DNA of 63,362 nt from SAR116 cluster bacterium AG-337-N21 (GTDB lineage: Bacteria > Pseudomonadota > Alphaproteobacteria > Puniceispirillales > Marisalimonadaceae): positions 1 through 63,362 of the forward strand of contig QBZZ01000011.1 of the NCBI GenBank assembly GCA_003282145.1, given 5' to 3'. The stretch's first letter is position 1. Every line of letters starts with the position of its first letter. The notes under the pieces were generated by a model that was not told where the DNA came from, did not search any database, and saw only the letters and a list, made by a program, of their open reading frames with translations. Shown piece by piece: positions 43,225 to 54,371 of the stretch. The translations under genes and the position numbers were made by a program.

Positions 43225-43737
43225 TTAAATTTCAGTGTTTTTTTTGTTTTCAATAGCTTGATGAACATTAGAAGGAACAAAAGAAGAAATATCACCTCCT
43301 AAAAGAGCTATTTCTTTTACAAATCTTGAAGCAACAAATTGATGTCTCTCAGAGGCAGTTAAAAATACAGTTTCAATATCATTTGCTAGCCTAGCGTTCA
43401 TACCAGCCATTTGAAATTCATAATCAAAATCTGACACTGCTCTTAAGCCTCTTATAATCATAGTTACTGAATTAGATCTGGCAAAATCAATAAGTAGGTT
43501 ATCAAAATTTTTAACCTGTATCTCTCCCAATTTCCTTTTAGATTTAACAATACTAGTATTTACTGCCTCTACAATAAGAGATTTTCTTTGAGAAATATTA
43601 AAAAAAGGATTTTTACCAATATTTTCTGCAACACCTATTATTAAAACGTCGCAAAGAGAACTTGCTCTATAAATAATATCTAAATGACCATTTGTTACAG
43701 GGTCGAATGTTCCTGGATACAATGCTATTCTTTTCAA
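43225..43737 (-). CDS. coaD: Phosphopantetheine adenylyltransferase
   Basis: 170 residues from the TTG at 43737 (MKRIALYPGTFDPVTNGHLD); GAGG lies 7 nt upstream of it, whereas a TTG two codons earlier is too close to that site. It transfers AMP from ATP to 4'-phosphopantetheine in CoA synthesis. The nucleotidyl-transferase motif GTFDPVTNGH, GLRAVSDFDYEFQM and SSR-like ASRFVKEIALLGGD are present. Following gyrA on the same strand is a conserved alphaproteobacterial arrangement. Confidence 0.95.
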   Translation of the reverse strand: MKRIALYPGTFDPVTNGHLDIIYRASSLCDVLIIGVAENIGKNPFFNISQRKSLIVEAVNTSIVKSKRKLGEIQVKNFDNLLIDFARSNSVTMIIRGLRAVSDFDYEFQMAGMNARLANDIETVFLTASERHQFVASRFVKEIALLGGDISSFVPSNVHQAIENKKNTEI

Positions 43738-43770
43738 ACACAAACCTCAATTAAAATTTTAATTTATAAG

Positions 43771-46377
43771 TCATTTGCCATCATTTTCATTTTCAACAAA
43801 ATCTTCTGAATTTTCTTCATCCTGTTCATCTTCATTTTCACTTAACAATGCAACTGACACAACTTTTTCACCTTCTTCAACATCAAACAACCTTACACCC
43901 TGGGTTTTCCTTCCTGCAACTCTTATTGAATCACCTTCTCCTCCGTGAACTCTTATTCTTATTAATTTACCTGAATTTGTTACTAACATTATTTGATCAT
44001 CTTCAGAAGCCACGTATGAAGCAACAACAGGACCATTTCGTGTAGAACATTCAATATTAGCTACACCTTGCCCCCCTCTATTAGTCATCCTGTAATCGTC
44101 AATCGGTGTACGCTTTCCAAAACCATTTTCGGTAACGGATAGTATAAATCTATTTTCTAAATTTGGTATTAATGACATTGATACAACATAGTCGTTTGGC
44201 TTTAATCTAATTCCTCTAACTCCTGATGATCCTCTACCTACAAAAACTCTAACATCATGCACATCAAATCTTATTGCCTTTCCTAATCTGGTAGCTAAAA
44301 GGATGTTGTCCTTGTCACCACATGGAATTACTGAAACTAGTTCATCTTCCTCATTTAACTTCATAGCAATTTTACCGTTTTGTCTAATATTAGTAAAATC
44401 ACTCAGTTGATTTCTTCTAACATTTCCATTTTTAGTAGCAAAAATAATTTGTAAATTTTGCCAAGTTTCTTGATCTTCAGGCATAGGCATTACGGTATGT
44501 ATATTTTCGTCTTGATCAATAGGTAACAAATTAATCATGGGTTTACCCAGCGCTTGAGGAGCAGACTCGGGTAGTTTATAGCATTTCATTTGATAAACCA
44601 TACCTGATGAAGTGAAAAACAATATTGGGGTATGTGTGTTTGTTACAAAAAGCGAGGTTACTGTGTCTTCATCTCTCATTTTCATCCCAGCTCTACCTTT
44701 TCCACCCCTTCTTTGGGCTTTGTATGTAGATAATGAAACTCTTTTGATGTAACCTCTATGACTTACTGTTACAACCATGTCCTCTTTCTGGATAAGATCT
44801 TCATCGTCATGGTCTACAGCACTATCACTAATCTCTGTACGTCTAGGATCATCAATTCGACTTATAACCTCATCAAGTTCAGTTTGAATAAGATTAGTTA
44901 ATTTATTTTTATCCGAAAGAATTATTAAATACTTATTAATTTTTTCAGATAATTCTTGGGTCTCTTTTTCAAGTTTATTTCTTTCCATACCTGTAAGTCT
45001 TTGCAACCTTAACTCTAAAATTGCCTTAGCTTGAGTAACAGACAAAGTATAATTATTATCAACTATTTGATGATTTGGGTCATCGATTAATTTAATGAAG
45101 GCTTCAACTTCTTTTGCAGGCCAGGTTTTTGAACATAGTTGATTTCGAGCGTTTTCTGGATCAGAAGACGATTTTATAAGCTCTATTATCTCATCAATAC
45201 TTGTTATAGCAACCATTAACCCGGCTAAAATATGAGCTCTATTTCTTGCTTTATTTAGAAGAAACTTTGTTCTTCTTATTACAACTTCGAACCTAAAATC
45301 TATAAAAGCCTTAAGGATTTCAATCAGTCCTAATTGCTTTGGTTGTCCGCGATCTAAAGCAAGCATATTTACTGGAAAACTAGTTTGGAGCCTTGTATGC
45401 CTCCACAACTGATTTAAAACCACATCCCCTTGGATATCTCTTTTTATCTCGATAACAATTCTCATACCATTTCTATCGGATTCATCCCTTAAATCAGAAA
45501 TGCCTTCAATTGTTTTATCCCTAATCAATTCTCCAATTTTTTCTAAAACAAGAGCTTTATTAACTTGAAATGGTATTTCTGTAATAACGATCATTTCACG
45601 GTCAGCATTTTTGCCAGTTTGTATAATTTCTGCTCTTGAACGCATAATTATGCTACCCCTACCAGACTTAAAAGCCTCCCTAATACCCGACCTGCCCATT
45701 ATTAGAGCAGCTGTAGGAAAATCTGGTCCAGGAATGATTTCCATCAATTCTTCTAAACTTAATTCTGGATTGTCTATTAAGGCTTTGCATGCTCTTACTA
45801 CTTCTCCAGGATTGTGAGGAGGAATGTTAGTCGCCATACCTACTGCTATACCACCTGCCCCATTGACTAACATATTAGGAAATTCTGCAGGTAAAACAGA
45901 AGGTTCAGACTGCGATTCATCATAATTTGGAATGTAGTCAATAGTATCTTTATCAATATCTCTTAATAAACTTTCAGAAGATTTGGCCAATCTAGATTCA
46001 GTATACCTCATTGCTGCAGGAGGATCTCCATCCACGGATCCAAAATTACCCTGGCCGTCGACTAGCATTAATCTCATAGAAAAATCTTGGGCCATTCTTA
46101 CCATTGAGTCATAAATAGCAGTATCACCATGGGGGTGATAATTACCCATAACATCACCAACAACTCTTGCAGATTTTCGATAAGGCTTTGACCAATCATA
46201 GCCACCTTCAATCATTGCATAAAGAATTCTTCTATGAACGGGTTTCAACCCATCTCTCACATCCGGCAAAGCTCTAGAAACTATTACACTCATAGCGTAA
46301 TCTAGATAAGATTTTTTCATTTCGTCAGTAATAGAAATTAGAGAATAATTTGAAGGTTTGTTATTTTCTTCAGACAA
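43771..46377 (-). CDS. gyrA: DNA gyrase subunit A
   Basis: 868 residues. Catalytic Tyr125 in AMRYTE, the quinolone-resistance-determining region [15 protein letters not shown] with Thr86 and Asp90 at the positions of E. coli Ser83 and Asp87, and the GyrA box [10 protein letters not shown] in the C-terminal pinwheel. The tail is highly acidic ([20 protein letters not shown]), as in other gyrases where it tunes supercoiling. It lies between ssb and coaD, all minus strand. Confidence 0.98.
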   Translation of the reverse strand: MSEENNKPSNYSLISITDEMKKSYLDYAMSVIVSRALPDVRDGLKPVHRRILYAMIEGGYDWSKPYRKSARVVGDVMGNYHPHGDTAIYDSMVRMAQDFSMRLMLVDGQGNFGSVDGDPPAAMRYTESRLAKSSESLLRDIDKDTIDYIPNYDESQSEPSVLPAEFPNMLVNGAGGIAVGMATNIPPHNPGEVVRACKALIDNPELSLEELMEIIPGPDFPTAALIMGRSGIREAFKSGRGSIIMRSRAEIIQTGKNADREMIVITEIPFQVNKALVLEKIGELIRDKTIEGISDLRDESDRNGMRIVIEIKRDIQGDVVLNQLWRHTRLQTSFPVNMLALDRGQPKQLGLIEILKAFIDFRFEVVIRRTKFLLNKARNRAHILAGLMVAITSIDEIIELIKSSSDPENARNQLCSKTWPAKEVEAFIKLIDDPNHQIVDNNYTLSVTQAKAILELRLQRLTGMERNKLEKETQELSEKINKYLIILSDKNKLTNLIQTELDEVISRIDDPRRTEISDSAVDHDDEDLIQKEDMVVTVSHRGYIKRVSLSTYKAQRRGGKGRAGMKMRDEDTVTSLFVTNTHTPILFFTSSGMVYQMKCYKLPESAPQALGKPMINLLPIDQDENIHTVMPMPEDQETWQNLQIIFATKNGNVRRNQLSDFTNIRQNGKIAMKLNEEDELVSVIPCGDKDNILLATRLGKAIRFDVHDVRVFVGRGSSGVRGIRLKPNDYVVSMSLIPNLENRFILSVTENGFGKRTPIDDYRMTNRGGQGVANIECSTRNGPVVASYVASEDDQIMLVTNSGKLIRIRVHGGEGDSIRVAGRKTQGVRLFDVEEGEKVVSVALLSENEDEQDEENSEDFVENENDGK

Positions 46378-46486
46378 AAAAAGGCTCCAAGGATAATATT
46401 CTTATTAAAAAAATTACTAAATATTGTATATGTTTTTAATTAATATAACAATATGTATTATTTTGTATTAAGTGTTGAAATTTAAT

Positions 46487-46948
46487 TTAAAAAGGTATTT
46501 CGTCGTCTAAATCAGACGCAATATTGGAAACAGAAGGTTCACTTAACTGATCAATTTCAGATTTATTGTAATCATTGTTTATTTGATTGTCTGATCTGGA
46601 CCCAAGTAAAGTTAATTCTCCTCTGTATCTTTGAAGAACAACCTCGGTTGTATATTTATCTTGACCAGATTGCTGGTCAGTCCATTTTCTTGTTTGAAGT
46701 TGGCCTTCTAAATATACAGTACTTCCTTTTTTTAAGTATTGTTCTGCAATTTTGCCTAAAGCATCGTTAAAAATGACAACTCTGTGCCATTCAGTTCTTT
46801 CTCTTTGTTCACCAGAATTTTTATCTTTCCATCTGTCAGATGTAGCGATGCTAAGTTGGACAATTTTATCACCATTTTGCATAGCTCTAATTTCAGGGTC
46901 TCGACCTAAATTGCCTACTAAAGTGACTTTATTAACACTTCCGCTCAT
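46487..46948 (-). CDS. ssb: Single-stranded DNA-binding protein
   Basis: 153 residues. The OB-fold begins VNKVTLVGNLGRDPEIRAMQNG, contains TEWHRVVIFN and YLKKGSTVYLEGQLQTRKW, and ends with the partner-recruiting tip DDEIPF. The linker is short and Asn/Ser-rich. Divergent from uvrA and upstream of gyrA, a common alphaproteobacterial order. Confidence 0.98.
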   Translation of the reverse strand: MSGSVNKVTLVGNLGRDPEIRAMQNGDKIVQLSIATSDRWKDKNSGEQRERTEWHRVVIFNDALGKIAEQYLKKGSTVYLEGQLQTRKWTDQQSGQDKYTTEVVLQRYRGELTLLGSRSDNQINNDYNKSEIDQLSEPSVSNIASDLDDEIPF

Positions 46949-46965
46949 TATTTAAACTCCATAAA

Positions 46966-46994
46966 AAAACAGTATTCAATATAAAACAGTATTC
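46966..46994. repeat. Two direct repeats in the ssb-uvrA divergent promoter region
   Basis: AAAACAGTATTC occurs at 46966-46977 and again at 46983-46994, a 17-bp period, just upstream of ssb. The TACTGT half (minus strand) resembles half of the gammaproteobacterial LexA box, but no alphaproteobacterial GTTC-N7-GTTC box was found. It may be an operator or simply overlapping promoter elements. Confidence 0.4.
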
Positions 46995-47096
46995 CGTTAA
47001 AAAAAACAATAATTTAATCTTTTTCATTGACTTTTAGGGTTTCAAAGTTAACTAAATGGAAAGTTGTATTTCTTTTAATGAGGACATAATTATCTA

Positions 47097-49970
47097 ATGA
47101 CTATAACTCTTGAACCTAACCAATTTCTTAAAGTTCGTAGTGCCAATGAACATAATTTAAAAAACGTTAATATTAACATTCCAAAAAATAAATTAATTGT
47201 TATGACTGGAGTTTCTGGTTCTGGTAAAAGTTCACTCGCCTTTGATACAATTTATGCAGAAGGTCAAAGAAGATACGTAGAATCACTTTCAGCGTATGCA
47301 CGACAATTCTTACAAATGATGCAAAAACCTGATGTAGAATCTATTGAAGGCTTATCACCTGCAATTTCAATTGAACAAAAATCTACTAATAAAAATCCAA
47401 GGTCTACGGTTGGTACAGTAACTGAAATATATGATTACATGAGACTTTTATGGGCAAGAGTAGGAATTCCATATTCTCCAACGACAGGTTTACCTATAGA
47501 AAGTCAAACTGTTAGTCAAATGGTTGATCAAATTTATAAAAAAGAAGACAACACCAAAATTTACATACTATCCCCTATTGTAAGAGGAAGAAAAGGAGAA
47601 TACAGAAAAGAATTCATAGATTTAAGAAAAAAAGGGTTTCAAAGACTTAGAATCAATAATGAATTTTATGATATAGAAGAATTACCAACACTTGATAGAT
47701 ATAAAAAACACGATATTGAAGTTGTTGTTGATAGATTAATAATTAAAAAAACTACTGAGCAAGAAAATAAAGATTTACTGCAAAGGCTTGCAGATTCTAT
47801 TGAACTTTCATTACAATTATCAGACGGTTTGTTATATACCTTAGAGGTCGACACAAATAAAAAAGAAATATATTCATCTAATTTTTCTTGCCCTGAGAGT
47901 GGTTTTACGATTGATGAGATTGAACCTAGAATCTTTTCTTTTAATAATCCAGCTGGCGCATGTGATAAATGTGACGGATTAGGTAATGCTGTAGCATTTG
48001 ACGTAAACCTAGTAGTTCCTGATGAAAATATTTCTTTAAGAGATGGTGCAATTGCCCCTTGGGCTTTAAATACCAGTAAACTATATGTTCAAACACTCCA
48101 ATCTTTGGCAAAACATTATAAATTTGACATTGATAGCAAGTTTTCAGATCTTTCAGATGATATAAAACAGAGACTTTTATATGGTTCTGGTGAAGAAAAA
48201 ATCGAAATCGTATATAATGATGGAACTAGAGTTTACAGATCTAACAAAGCATTTGAAGGTGTAATTCCAAATTTGGCTAGAAGACTAAAAGAGAGTGAAA
48301 GTAAGTGGGTTAAAGAAGAACTGGGTAGATTTCAATCTGATAAAGATTGTGAAAAATGTAATGGAAAAAGACTTAAATTAGAAACTTTAGCAGTTAAAAT
48401 TAATAAAAAAGACATTGCAGATGTTTCTAGATTAACAATTGAAGACGCTAGAGAATGGTTTTTAAATCTAAATTCAATACTGAATGAACAAGAATTAGCA
48501 ATTTCAAGGCAGGTTTTAAAAGAAATAAATGACCGACTTGGTTTTTTAACAAGTGTTGGGCTTTCTTATTTGTCAATTTCTAGGAATAGTGGAACATTAT
48601 CTGGTGGAGAAAGTCAAAGAATACGTTTGGCCAGTCAAATTGGTTCTGGATTATCAGGAGTATTATACGTACTTGACGAACCAAGCATTGGATTACATCA
48701 AAGAGATAACGAGAGATTATTACATACACTTCAAAAATTAAGAGATCTTGGAAACACTGTTATAGTTGTTGAGCATGATGAAGAAGCTATTTTAATAGCA
48801 GATCATGTTGTAGACATTGGTCCTGGTGCTGGAATTAATGGTGGAGCAATTATAGCTGAAGGGACACCTCAAGAAATTAAAAATAATAAAAATAGTATTA
48901 CTGGAAATTATCTCTGTGGTGTTAAAAAAATTGACGTTCCTAAAAAAAGAAGAAAAGTTAATCCAAATAAACATATCATACTAAGAGGAGCCTCTGGTAA
49001 CAACCTTCAAAATGTTGATGTAGAGTTTCCCATAGGAATCCTTACATGTGTTACTGGCGTGTCTGGTGGAGGAAAATCTACTTTAGTAATACAAACACTT
49101 CAAAAAAGTTTGTCAAAAATTTTAAATGGTAATAGTTCAATTCCTTCACCATATAAATCAATAAATGGCATATCACAAATTGATAAAATTATAGACATTG
49201 ATCAGTCACCTATAGGAAGAACTCCTAGATCAAACCCCGCAACTTACACTGGAGCTTTTAATCATATTAGAGATTGGTTTGCGGGTCTACCTGACGCAAA
49301 AGCAAGAGGTTATTTACCTGGTAGATTTTCATTTAATGTTAAAGGGGGAAGATGCGAAGCATGTCAAGGTGACGGAGTAATAAAAATCGAAATGCATTTT
49401 TTACCTGATGTCTATGTTAAATGTGACCAATGTAAAGGGATGAGATATAATAGAGAAACACTTGATGTAAAGTGGAGAGATAAATCTATTTCAGACGTTT
49501 TGGATATGACTGTTTCAGAAGGAGCAGAACTTTTTAAGGCTGTACCATTGATTTATGAAAAATTAGAAACATTAGAAAGAGTTGGTTTAGGGTATATTAA
49601 AATTGGTCAACGATCTACAACGCTATCTGGAGGAGAAGCTCAAAGAATAAAGCTTGCAAAAGAGTTATCAAGGAAAGGAACAGGCAGAACCATTTACATA
49701 TTAGATGAGCCAACAACAGGTCTACATTTTCATGATATAAAAAAACTTTTAGAAGTTATGCAAGAACTTGTAGATAACGGAAATACAATGATTGTGATTG
49801 AACATAATCTTGATGTAATTAAGACAGCAGATCATATTATTGACTTAGGACCTGAAGGAGGTGACAAAGGTGGATACGTAGTTGCTCAAGGTACTCCTGA
49901 AGAAGTTGCTAAAGTAAAAGAAAGTCATACTGGTATTTTCCTAAAAAGAATATTAGGTAATAAAAAATAA
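47097..49970 (+). CDS. uvrA: Excinuclease ABC subunit A
   Basis: 957 residues, two ABC ATPase halves with Walker [10 protein letters not shown] (about 39-47) and GVSGGGKST, signatures LSGGESQR and LSGGEAQR, and the UvrB-binding and DNA-contact zinc module [20 protein letters not shown]...CDQCKG fully intact. The first zinc module reads [13 protein letters not shown] ... CDKCDG: the second Cys is Ser, a pattern I recall for alphaproteobacterial UvrA. It recognises bulky DNA lesions in nucleotide-excision repair. GAGGA precedes ATG. TrmFO follows 1 nt later. Confidence 0.98.
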   Translation: MTITLEPNQFLKVRSANEHNLKNVNINIPKNKLIVMTGVSGSGKSSLAFDTIYAEGQRRYVESLSAYARQFLQMMQKPDVESIEGLSPAISIEQKSTNKNPRSTVGTVTEIYDYMRLLWARVGIPYSPTTGLPIESQTVSQMVDQIYKKEDNTKIYILSPIVRGRKGEYRKEFIDLRKKGFQRLRINNEFYDIEELPTLDRYKKHDIEVVVDRLIIKKTTEQENKDLLQRLADSIELSLQLSDGLLYTLEVDTNKKEIYSSNFSCPESGFTIDEIEPRIFSFNNPAGACDKCDGLGNAVAFDVNLVVPDENISLRDGAIAPWALNTSKLYVQTLQSLAKHYKFDIDSKFSDLSDDIKQRLLYGSGEEKIEIVYNDGTRVYRSNKAFEGVIPNLARRLKESESKWVKEELGRFQSDKDCEKCNGKRLKLETLAVKINKKDIADVSRLTIEDAREWFLNLNSILNEQELAISRQVLKEINDRLGFLTSVGLSYLSISRNSGTLSGGESQRIRLASQIGSGLSGVLYVLDEPSIGLHQRDNERLLHTLQKLRDLGNTVIVVEHDEEAILIADHVVDIGPGAGINGGAIIAEGTPQEIKNNKNSITGNYLCGVKKIDVPKKRRKVNPNKHIILRGASGNNLQNVDVEFPIGILTCVTGVSGGGKSTLVIQTLQKSLSKILNGNSSIPSPYKSINGISQIDKIIDIDQSPIGRTPRSNPATYTGAFNHIRDWFAGLPDAKARGYLPGRFSFNVKGGRCEACQGDGVIKIEMHFLPDVYVKCDQCKGMRYNRETLDVKWRDKSISDVLDMTVSEGAELFKAVPLIYEKLETLERVGLGYIKIGQRSTTLSGGEAQRIKLAKELSRKGTGRTIYILDEPTTGLHFHDIKKLLEVMQELVDNGNTMIVIEHNLDVIKTADHIIDLGPEGGDKGGYVVAQGTPEEVAKVKESHTGIFLKRILGNKK

Positions 49971-49971
49971 C

Positions 49972-51330
49972 ATGAAAAATCAAAATAAAATTAATGTTGT
50001 TGGTGGTGGTTTAGCTGGATGCGAAGCGGCTTATCAAATTTCTAAATTAGGAATTGATGTTGACCTTTATGAAATGAGACCTGGCAATAAAACTGAAGCT
50101 CATAATACTGAATATTTAGCTGAACTAGTATGTTCTAATTCTTTTAGATCAGACGATAAAGAGTATAATGCGGTAGGAGTTTTACATGAAGAACTAAGAA
50201 TGTCTAACTCATTAATTATGAAAACTGCTGATTTGAATAAAGTACCTGCAGGTTCAGCTTTAGCTGTAGATAGAGATGATTTTGCTAAAGAAATTAATAG
50301 TATTATCAAAAGCAATTCAAAAATTAAAATAATAAATAAAGAGGTTAAAAATCTTGATGAATTTAGAGATCAAATAGTAATTGTTTCCACAGGCCCATTA
50401 ACGTCAGGTCATTTAACAGAGTATATTAAAAAAAAAACATCTGAAAATTCGTTAGCTTTTTATGATGCAATAGCTCCAATTATTTACAAAGATACAATAA
50501 ATATGACTATTGCTTGGAAACAATCTAGATATGATAAAGGTGATGGAGATGATTATATAAACTGTCCGTTATCAAAAAAGGAATACTATGAGTTTATAGA
50601 AAAAGTAAAAAAAGCACCTAAAATGGACTTCAAAAATTTTGAAGACACACCATTTTTTGAAGGATGTATGCCTATAGAAGAAATAATTAGAAGAGGTGAC
50701 GAAACACTGCGTTATGGGCCTATGAAACCTATAGGTTTAACAAATCCAAACAGTTTTGAAGAACCATATGCTATTGTTCAATTAAGGCAAGATAATAAAT
50801 CTGGTACATTATTTAATATTGTTGGTTTTCAAACCAAGATGAAACACAGTGCACAAAAAGAAGTTTTCAAAACAATTCCTGGTTTAGAGGATGCTGAGTT
50901 TGCAAGACTTGGAGGTCTTCACAGAAATACATTTATAAAATCTCCCATATTATTAGATCAATATTTACGTTTAAAAAAATCTCCAAATATTATTTTTGCT
51001 GGCCAAATAACTGGCGTTGAAGGTTATGTTGAATCTGCGGCAATAGGTTTGATTTCAGGCATGGTAGCTGCGCATGATTTTAAAAAAACTGATTTCAAAC
51101 TTCCACCAGATAATACCGCTCATGGTGCTTTATTAAAACATATTACAATGAATGCAAATCCAAAAACATTTCAACCTATGAACATTAATTTTGGTCTAAT
51201 GCCTGATATCAACTTTACTGGTACAATTCAAAATAAAAAGGGATATATAAAAGGCAGAGAAAAGAAAAAAATACAAGCTAATAATGCGTTAAACTCATTT
51301 AAGAAATGGGTAGAAGAAATTAATATTTAA
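49972..51330 (+). CDS. trmFO: Folate/FAD-dependent tRNA (uracil-54-C5)-methyltransferase
   Basis: 452 residues. N-terminal FAD motif NVVGGGLAGCEAAYQISKLG, the TrmFO hallmark EMRPGNKTEAH and ELVCSNSFRSDD, SGTLFNIVGFQTK, and GQITGVEGYVESAAIGLISG with the catalytic Cys region. It makes ribothymidine-54 in tRNA with methylenetetrahydrofolate. It starts 1 nt after uvrA, so is probably co-transcribed, and its stop directly abuts the convergent secF stop. Confidence 0.97.
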   Translation: MKNQNKINVVGGGLAGCEAAYQISKLGIDVDLYEMRPGNKTEAHNTEYLAELVCSNSFRSDDKEYNAVGVLHEELRMSNSLIMKTADLNKVPAGSALAVDRDDFAKEINSIIKSNSKIKIINKEVKNLDEFRDQIVIVSTGPLTSGHLTEYIKKKTSENSLAFYDAIAPIIYKDTINMTIAWKQSRYDKGDGDDYINCPLSKKEYYEFIEKVKKAPKMDFKNFEDTPFFEGCMPIEEIIRRGDETLRYGPMKPIGLTNPNSFEEPYAIVQLRQDNKSGTLFNIVGFQTKMKHSAQKEVFKTIPGLEDAEFARLGGLHRNTFIKSPILLDQYLRLKKSPNIIFAGQITGVEGYVESAAIGLISGMVAAHDFKKTDFKLPPDNTAHGALLKHITMNANPKTFQPMNINFGLMPDINFTGTIQNKKGYIKGREKKKIQANNALNSFKKWVEEINI

Positions 51331-52272
51331 TTATCTTTCATATTCTGGAACATTTGGTTGGTCCTCTACTTTGTCTCCTTTATTAATATTAAAATAGGTC
51401 AATAACGAAACTGCAACAAAAATTGAAGAAAATGTTCCTATTAATACTCCCCATATCATTGCAAGAGCAAAGTCAGATAATACAGCACCACCAAAAAAGA
51501 AAATAATAAATAAAGCTATCAGAGTAGTGACTGATGTTATTACAGTTCTAGATAAGGTTTCATTAACAGATTTATTATATATAAAGTAATGGTCTTTTGA
51601 CTTATATCTTCTTAAATTTTCTCTAACTCTGTCGAAAATAACCACAGTGTCATTTATGGAATATCCAGCAGTGGTTAAAATAGCTGCGATTGTAGCTAGG
51701 TTAAACTCTAATTGGAGAATAGAAAATAAACCAACTGTAGTTAAAACATCGTGAGTTAAAGCAACAATTGCAGCAATAGAAAATTGCCACTCAAACCTGA
51801 ACCAAATATAGACCATGATTGATAACAAAGCTAAAGAAACAGCTAACATTCCAGCAGTTTTTAACTCATCACCAACAACTGGACCAACAAATTCGGATCT
51901 TCTTACATTGTAATCTTTATTGGTAACAGATTTAACTTTTTCAATCATAGCAATTTGTTGTTTTTGGTCACCATCTTGTTTTTGAATTCTAACTAAAAAA
52001 TCTGTTTCTTTTCCAAAGTTTTGTATTGAAACTTCACCAGCGTTTAAAGTGGAAACTTTATTCCTTAGATCATCAATGTTGCCATTATTTGAATTATTAC
52101 TTCTTAATTCTAATAATATGCCACCTTTAAAATCAATACCATAGTTCAAATTATTAATTAGTAAACTGACGAAAGTTCCTAAAATTATTATAGCCGAGAA
52201 AATAAAAGCAATTTTTTTAAAACGTAAAAAATCAAAGTTTGTATTACTCGGAATTAATCTTAATAATTTCAT
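51331..52272 (-). CDS. secF: Protein translocase subunit SecF
   Basis: 313 residues, six TM helices with a periplasmic domain between TM1 and TM2. NYGIDFKGGILLELRS, VGPVVGDELKTAG, GYSINDTVVIFDRVREN and a final LIGTFSSIFVAVSLL are SecF signatures. It acts with SecD as a proton-driven aid to Sec translocation. The gene starts 9 nt after secD. Confidence 0.97.
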   Translation of the reverse strand: MKLLRLIPSNTNFDFLRFKKIAFIFSAIIILGTFVSLLINNLNYGIDFKGGILLELRSNNSNNGNIDDLRNKVSTLNAGEVSIQNFGKETDFLVRIQKQDGDQKQQIAMIEKVKSVTNKDYNVRRSEFVGPVVGDELKTAGMLAVSLALLSIMVYIWFRFEWQFSIAAIVALTHDVLTTVGLFSILQLEFNLATIAAILTTAGYSINDTVVIFDRVRENLRRYKSKDHYFIYNKSVNETLSRTVITSVTTLIALFIIFFFGGAVLSDFALAMIWGVLIGTFSSIFVAVSLLTYFNINKGDKVEDQPNVPEYER

Positions 52273-52281
52273 ATTTAAACC

Positions 52282-53844
52282 TTAAAATAAAATATTATTA
52301 ATATCTTTTTTCTTTGAATAGAATAAAACAAGATATTTAGTTATAATAATTGCAGTAAACATAGATGTGGCTATTCCTATCATCAAGGTAACTGAAAAAC
52401 CTTTTATAGGACCACTTCCAAAAGAAAACAAAGCAAGAGCGGCAAATAATGTTGTTAAATTAGCATCAACAATTGTTGAAATAGCTCTTTGAAAACCAGC
52501 TTCGATAGCGTCAACAATTTTTCTTCCGGCATTAAACTCTTCTTTAATACGTTCAAAAATCAAAACATTTGCATCTACAGCCATGCCCATAGTTAAAACT
52601 ATTCCAGCAATGCCTGGTAATGTTAAAGTTGCTTGAATCATGCTTAATAAAGCTATAATAAAAATTATGTTACAACAAAGAGCAATATTAGCAAGTATCC
52701 CAAATATGCCATAAGTTATTAACATAAAAAACATAACGGCTATTAAGCCTATTATACTGGCTATTTTACCTGATGATATTGAATCACTACCTAACCCTGG
52801 TCCTACTGAACGTTCTTCTAAAATAATCATTGGTGCAGGTAATGCACCTGATCTAAGAACTAAAGCTAGATCATTTGTTTCTTGTACACTGAAAGCCCCG
52901 GTTATTTGACCTGTTGAAAAAATTTGAGTTTGAATAACAGGTGCACTAACAACTTTACCGTCTAGGACAATTGCAAAAGCTCTACCAACATGTTTACCGG
53001 TTACTCTTCCAAATTTTTTACCTCCTAAGGGTGATAATTGGAATGAAACAGAAGGACTATTATTTCTGTCAAACGTAGGACTAGCGTCTTTTAACATTTC
53101 TCCCGAAACCATTACTCTCTTATTAACCATATAAAAACGATCAAAATTTTTATCTTCCGGTAATACAATATAACCTGGAGGAGATTTCGAGTCTTTGTTA
53201 ATATCTTCAGATGAAATTGTAGGATGAACTAATTGAAAGTTTAATTTAGCAGTTTTTCCTAATAACTTTTTTATACGACTTGGATCATCTAAACCTGGTA
53301 ATTGAACAATTATTCTATCAGTACCTTGTTGCTGAATACTAGGCTCATTAGTTCCAGTTTCATCTATTCTTCTTCTGACTATTTCAATTGCTTGCTTCAT
53401 TGTTGTTTTAGTAATTATTTGCTTGTTAGCATCAGAGAATTCAATTTGAAAAATATCAATATTATTCTTAACAATTAAATTTTTATCTATGTTTAATATA
53501 ACAGATTTTATTTTTTCTACAGATGTTCCTTTCCGCATTTGAAAAGAAACAAAATCTTCCTTTACATTTAATTTCTTATAACCAATTTTGGATTTTCTAA
53601 GAGAGGATCTAATATCAGACATTAACGATTCTAATTTTTCGGCAAATACTACCTCCATATCAGCTTTTAATAAAAGATATGATCCACCTTTTAAATCTAA
53701 ACCAAGATTTATTTTTTTTCCTGGCAATAAATTAATAGAATTATTTTGCAGAGAACTATAAAAAAAGTTAGGTGCAGCATATACAAGACCTAAAAATACA
53801 CTAAACAATATTAAAACAATCCTAATTTTAGATAAACTTTTCAT
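52282..53844 (-). CDS. secD: Protein translocase subunit SecD
   Basis: 520 residues. INLGLDLKGGSYLLL near residue 42, a large periplasmic domain with RRRIDETGTNEPSIQQQGTDRI and VQLPGLDDPSRIKKLLG, FAIVLDGKVVSAPVIQ, then the C-terminal six-helix RND-like bundle with GMAVDANVLIFERIKEE. It lies between yajC and secF as usual. Confidence 0.98.
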   Translation of the reverse strand: MKSLSKIRIVLILFSVFLGLVYAAPNFFYSSLQNNSINLLPGKKINLGLDLKGGSYLLLKADMEVVFAEKLESLMSDIRSSLRKSKIGYKKLNVKEDFVSFQMRKGTSVEKIKSVILNIDKNLIVKNNIDIFQIEFSDANKQIITKTTMKQAIEIVRRRIDETGTNEPSIQQQGTDRIIVQLPGLDDPSRIKKLLGKTAKLNFQLVHPTISSEDINKDSKSPPGYIVLPEDKNFDRFYMVNKRVMVSGEMLKDASPTFDRNNSPSVSFQLSPLGGKKFGRVTGKHVGRAFAIVLDGKVVSAPVIQTQIFSTGQITGAFSVQETNDLALVLRSGALPAPMIILEERSVGPGLGSDSISSGKIASIIGLIAVMFFMLITYGIFGILANIALCCNIIFIIALLSMIQATLTLPGIAGIVLTMGMAVDANVLIFERIKEEFNAGRKIVDAIEAGFQRAISTIVDANLTTLFAALALFSFGSGPIKGFSVTLMIGIATSMFTAIIITKYLVLFYSKKKDINNILF

Positions 53845-53886
53845 TTTGTATCACTTTATTACATATTTAAGGAGTGAAAAAATTAT

Positions 53887-54252
53887 TTACTTTTTGGATT
53901 TTGGTTTACTCTTATTTTCAACTGCTTTTGCTTTAATTTTTTCTTCGCCTCTTACTTCAGAAATCATTTGTCTTGCTAATTCTACTGTTACACCTGAAGA
54001 AATTTCTACACTGACTGTTTCAGAACCATCAATTGCTTTAGTAACAACTCCAAGAATTCCTCCTGCTGTCAAAACTTTATTTCCCCTTTTTAAACTTTCA
54101 ACCATTAATTTATGTTGTTTAACTCTTTTTTGTTGAGGTCTTATTAACAAAAAATAGAAAATTATAAAAATTAAAATAAATGGGAGAAGTCCTTGTAAAG
54201 AAAATCCTCCGGCTCCCCCAGCTGCCGATTGAGCGAATGCACTTGAAATCAT
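53887..54252 (-). CDS. yajC: Preprotein translocase accessory subunit YajC
   Basis: 121 residues from the ATG at 54252, which has GGAG 6 nt upstream; an ATG four codons earlier lacks a site. MISSAFAQSAAGG, one TM helix (LLPFILIFIIFYFLLIRPQQKR), then VLTAGGILGVVTKAIDGSETVSVEISSGVTVELARQMI. The C-terminal extension is Lys-rich (KAKAVENKSKPKSKK). It heads the secD-secF unit. Confidence 0.95.
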   Translation of the reverse strand: MISSAFAQSAAGGAGGFSLQGLLPFILIFIIFYFLLIRPQQKRVKQHKLMVESLKRGNKVLTAGGILGVVTKAIDGSETVSVEISSGVTVELARQMISEVRGEEKIKAKAVENKSKPKSKK

Positions 54253-54371
54253 TGGTAACTCCATAAAAATCGTAAATTAAGATAACAACTTATATAAAAA
54301 AAATCTAAGAAAGACCATAGATAAATTCTAAAAATTATATATATTACAACTTCAACAGTTTGGGCTCTCAA

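Noticed and set aside
43848-44045. Small plus-strand frame opposite the gyrA 3' end, and similar frames opposite uvrA, secD, ABC and MFS genes
   Set aside because: They are antisense shadows of strongly conserved genes with low-complexity, Leu- or Ser-rich translations and no ribosome sites.
53846-54136. Plus-strand 96-codon frame over yajC
   Set aside because: Fully antisense to yajC, which has clear family homology and a conserved position before secD.
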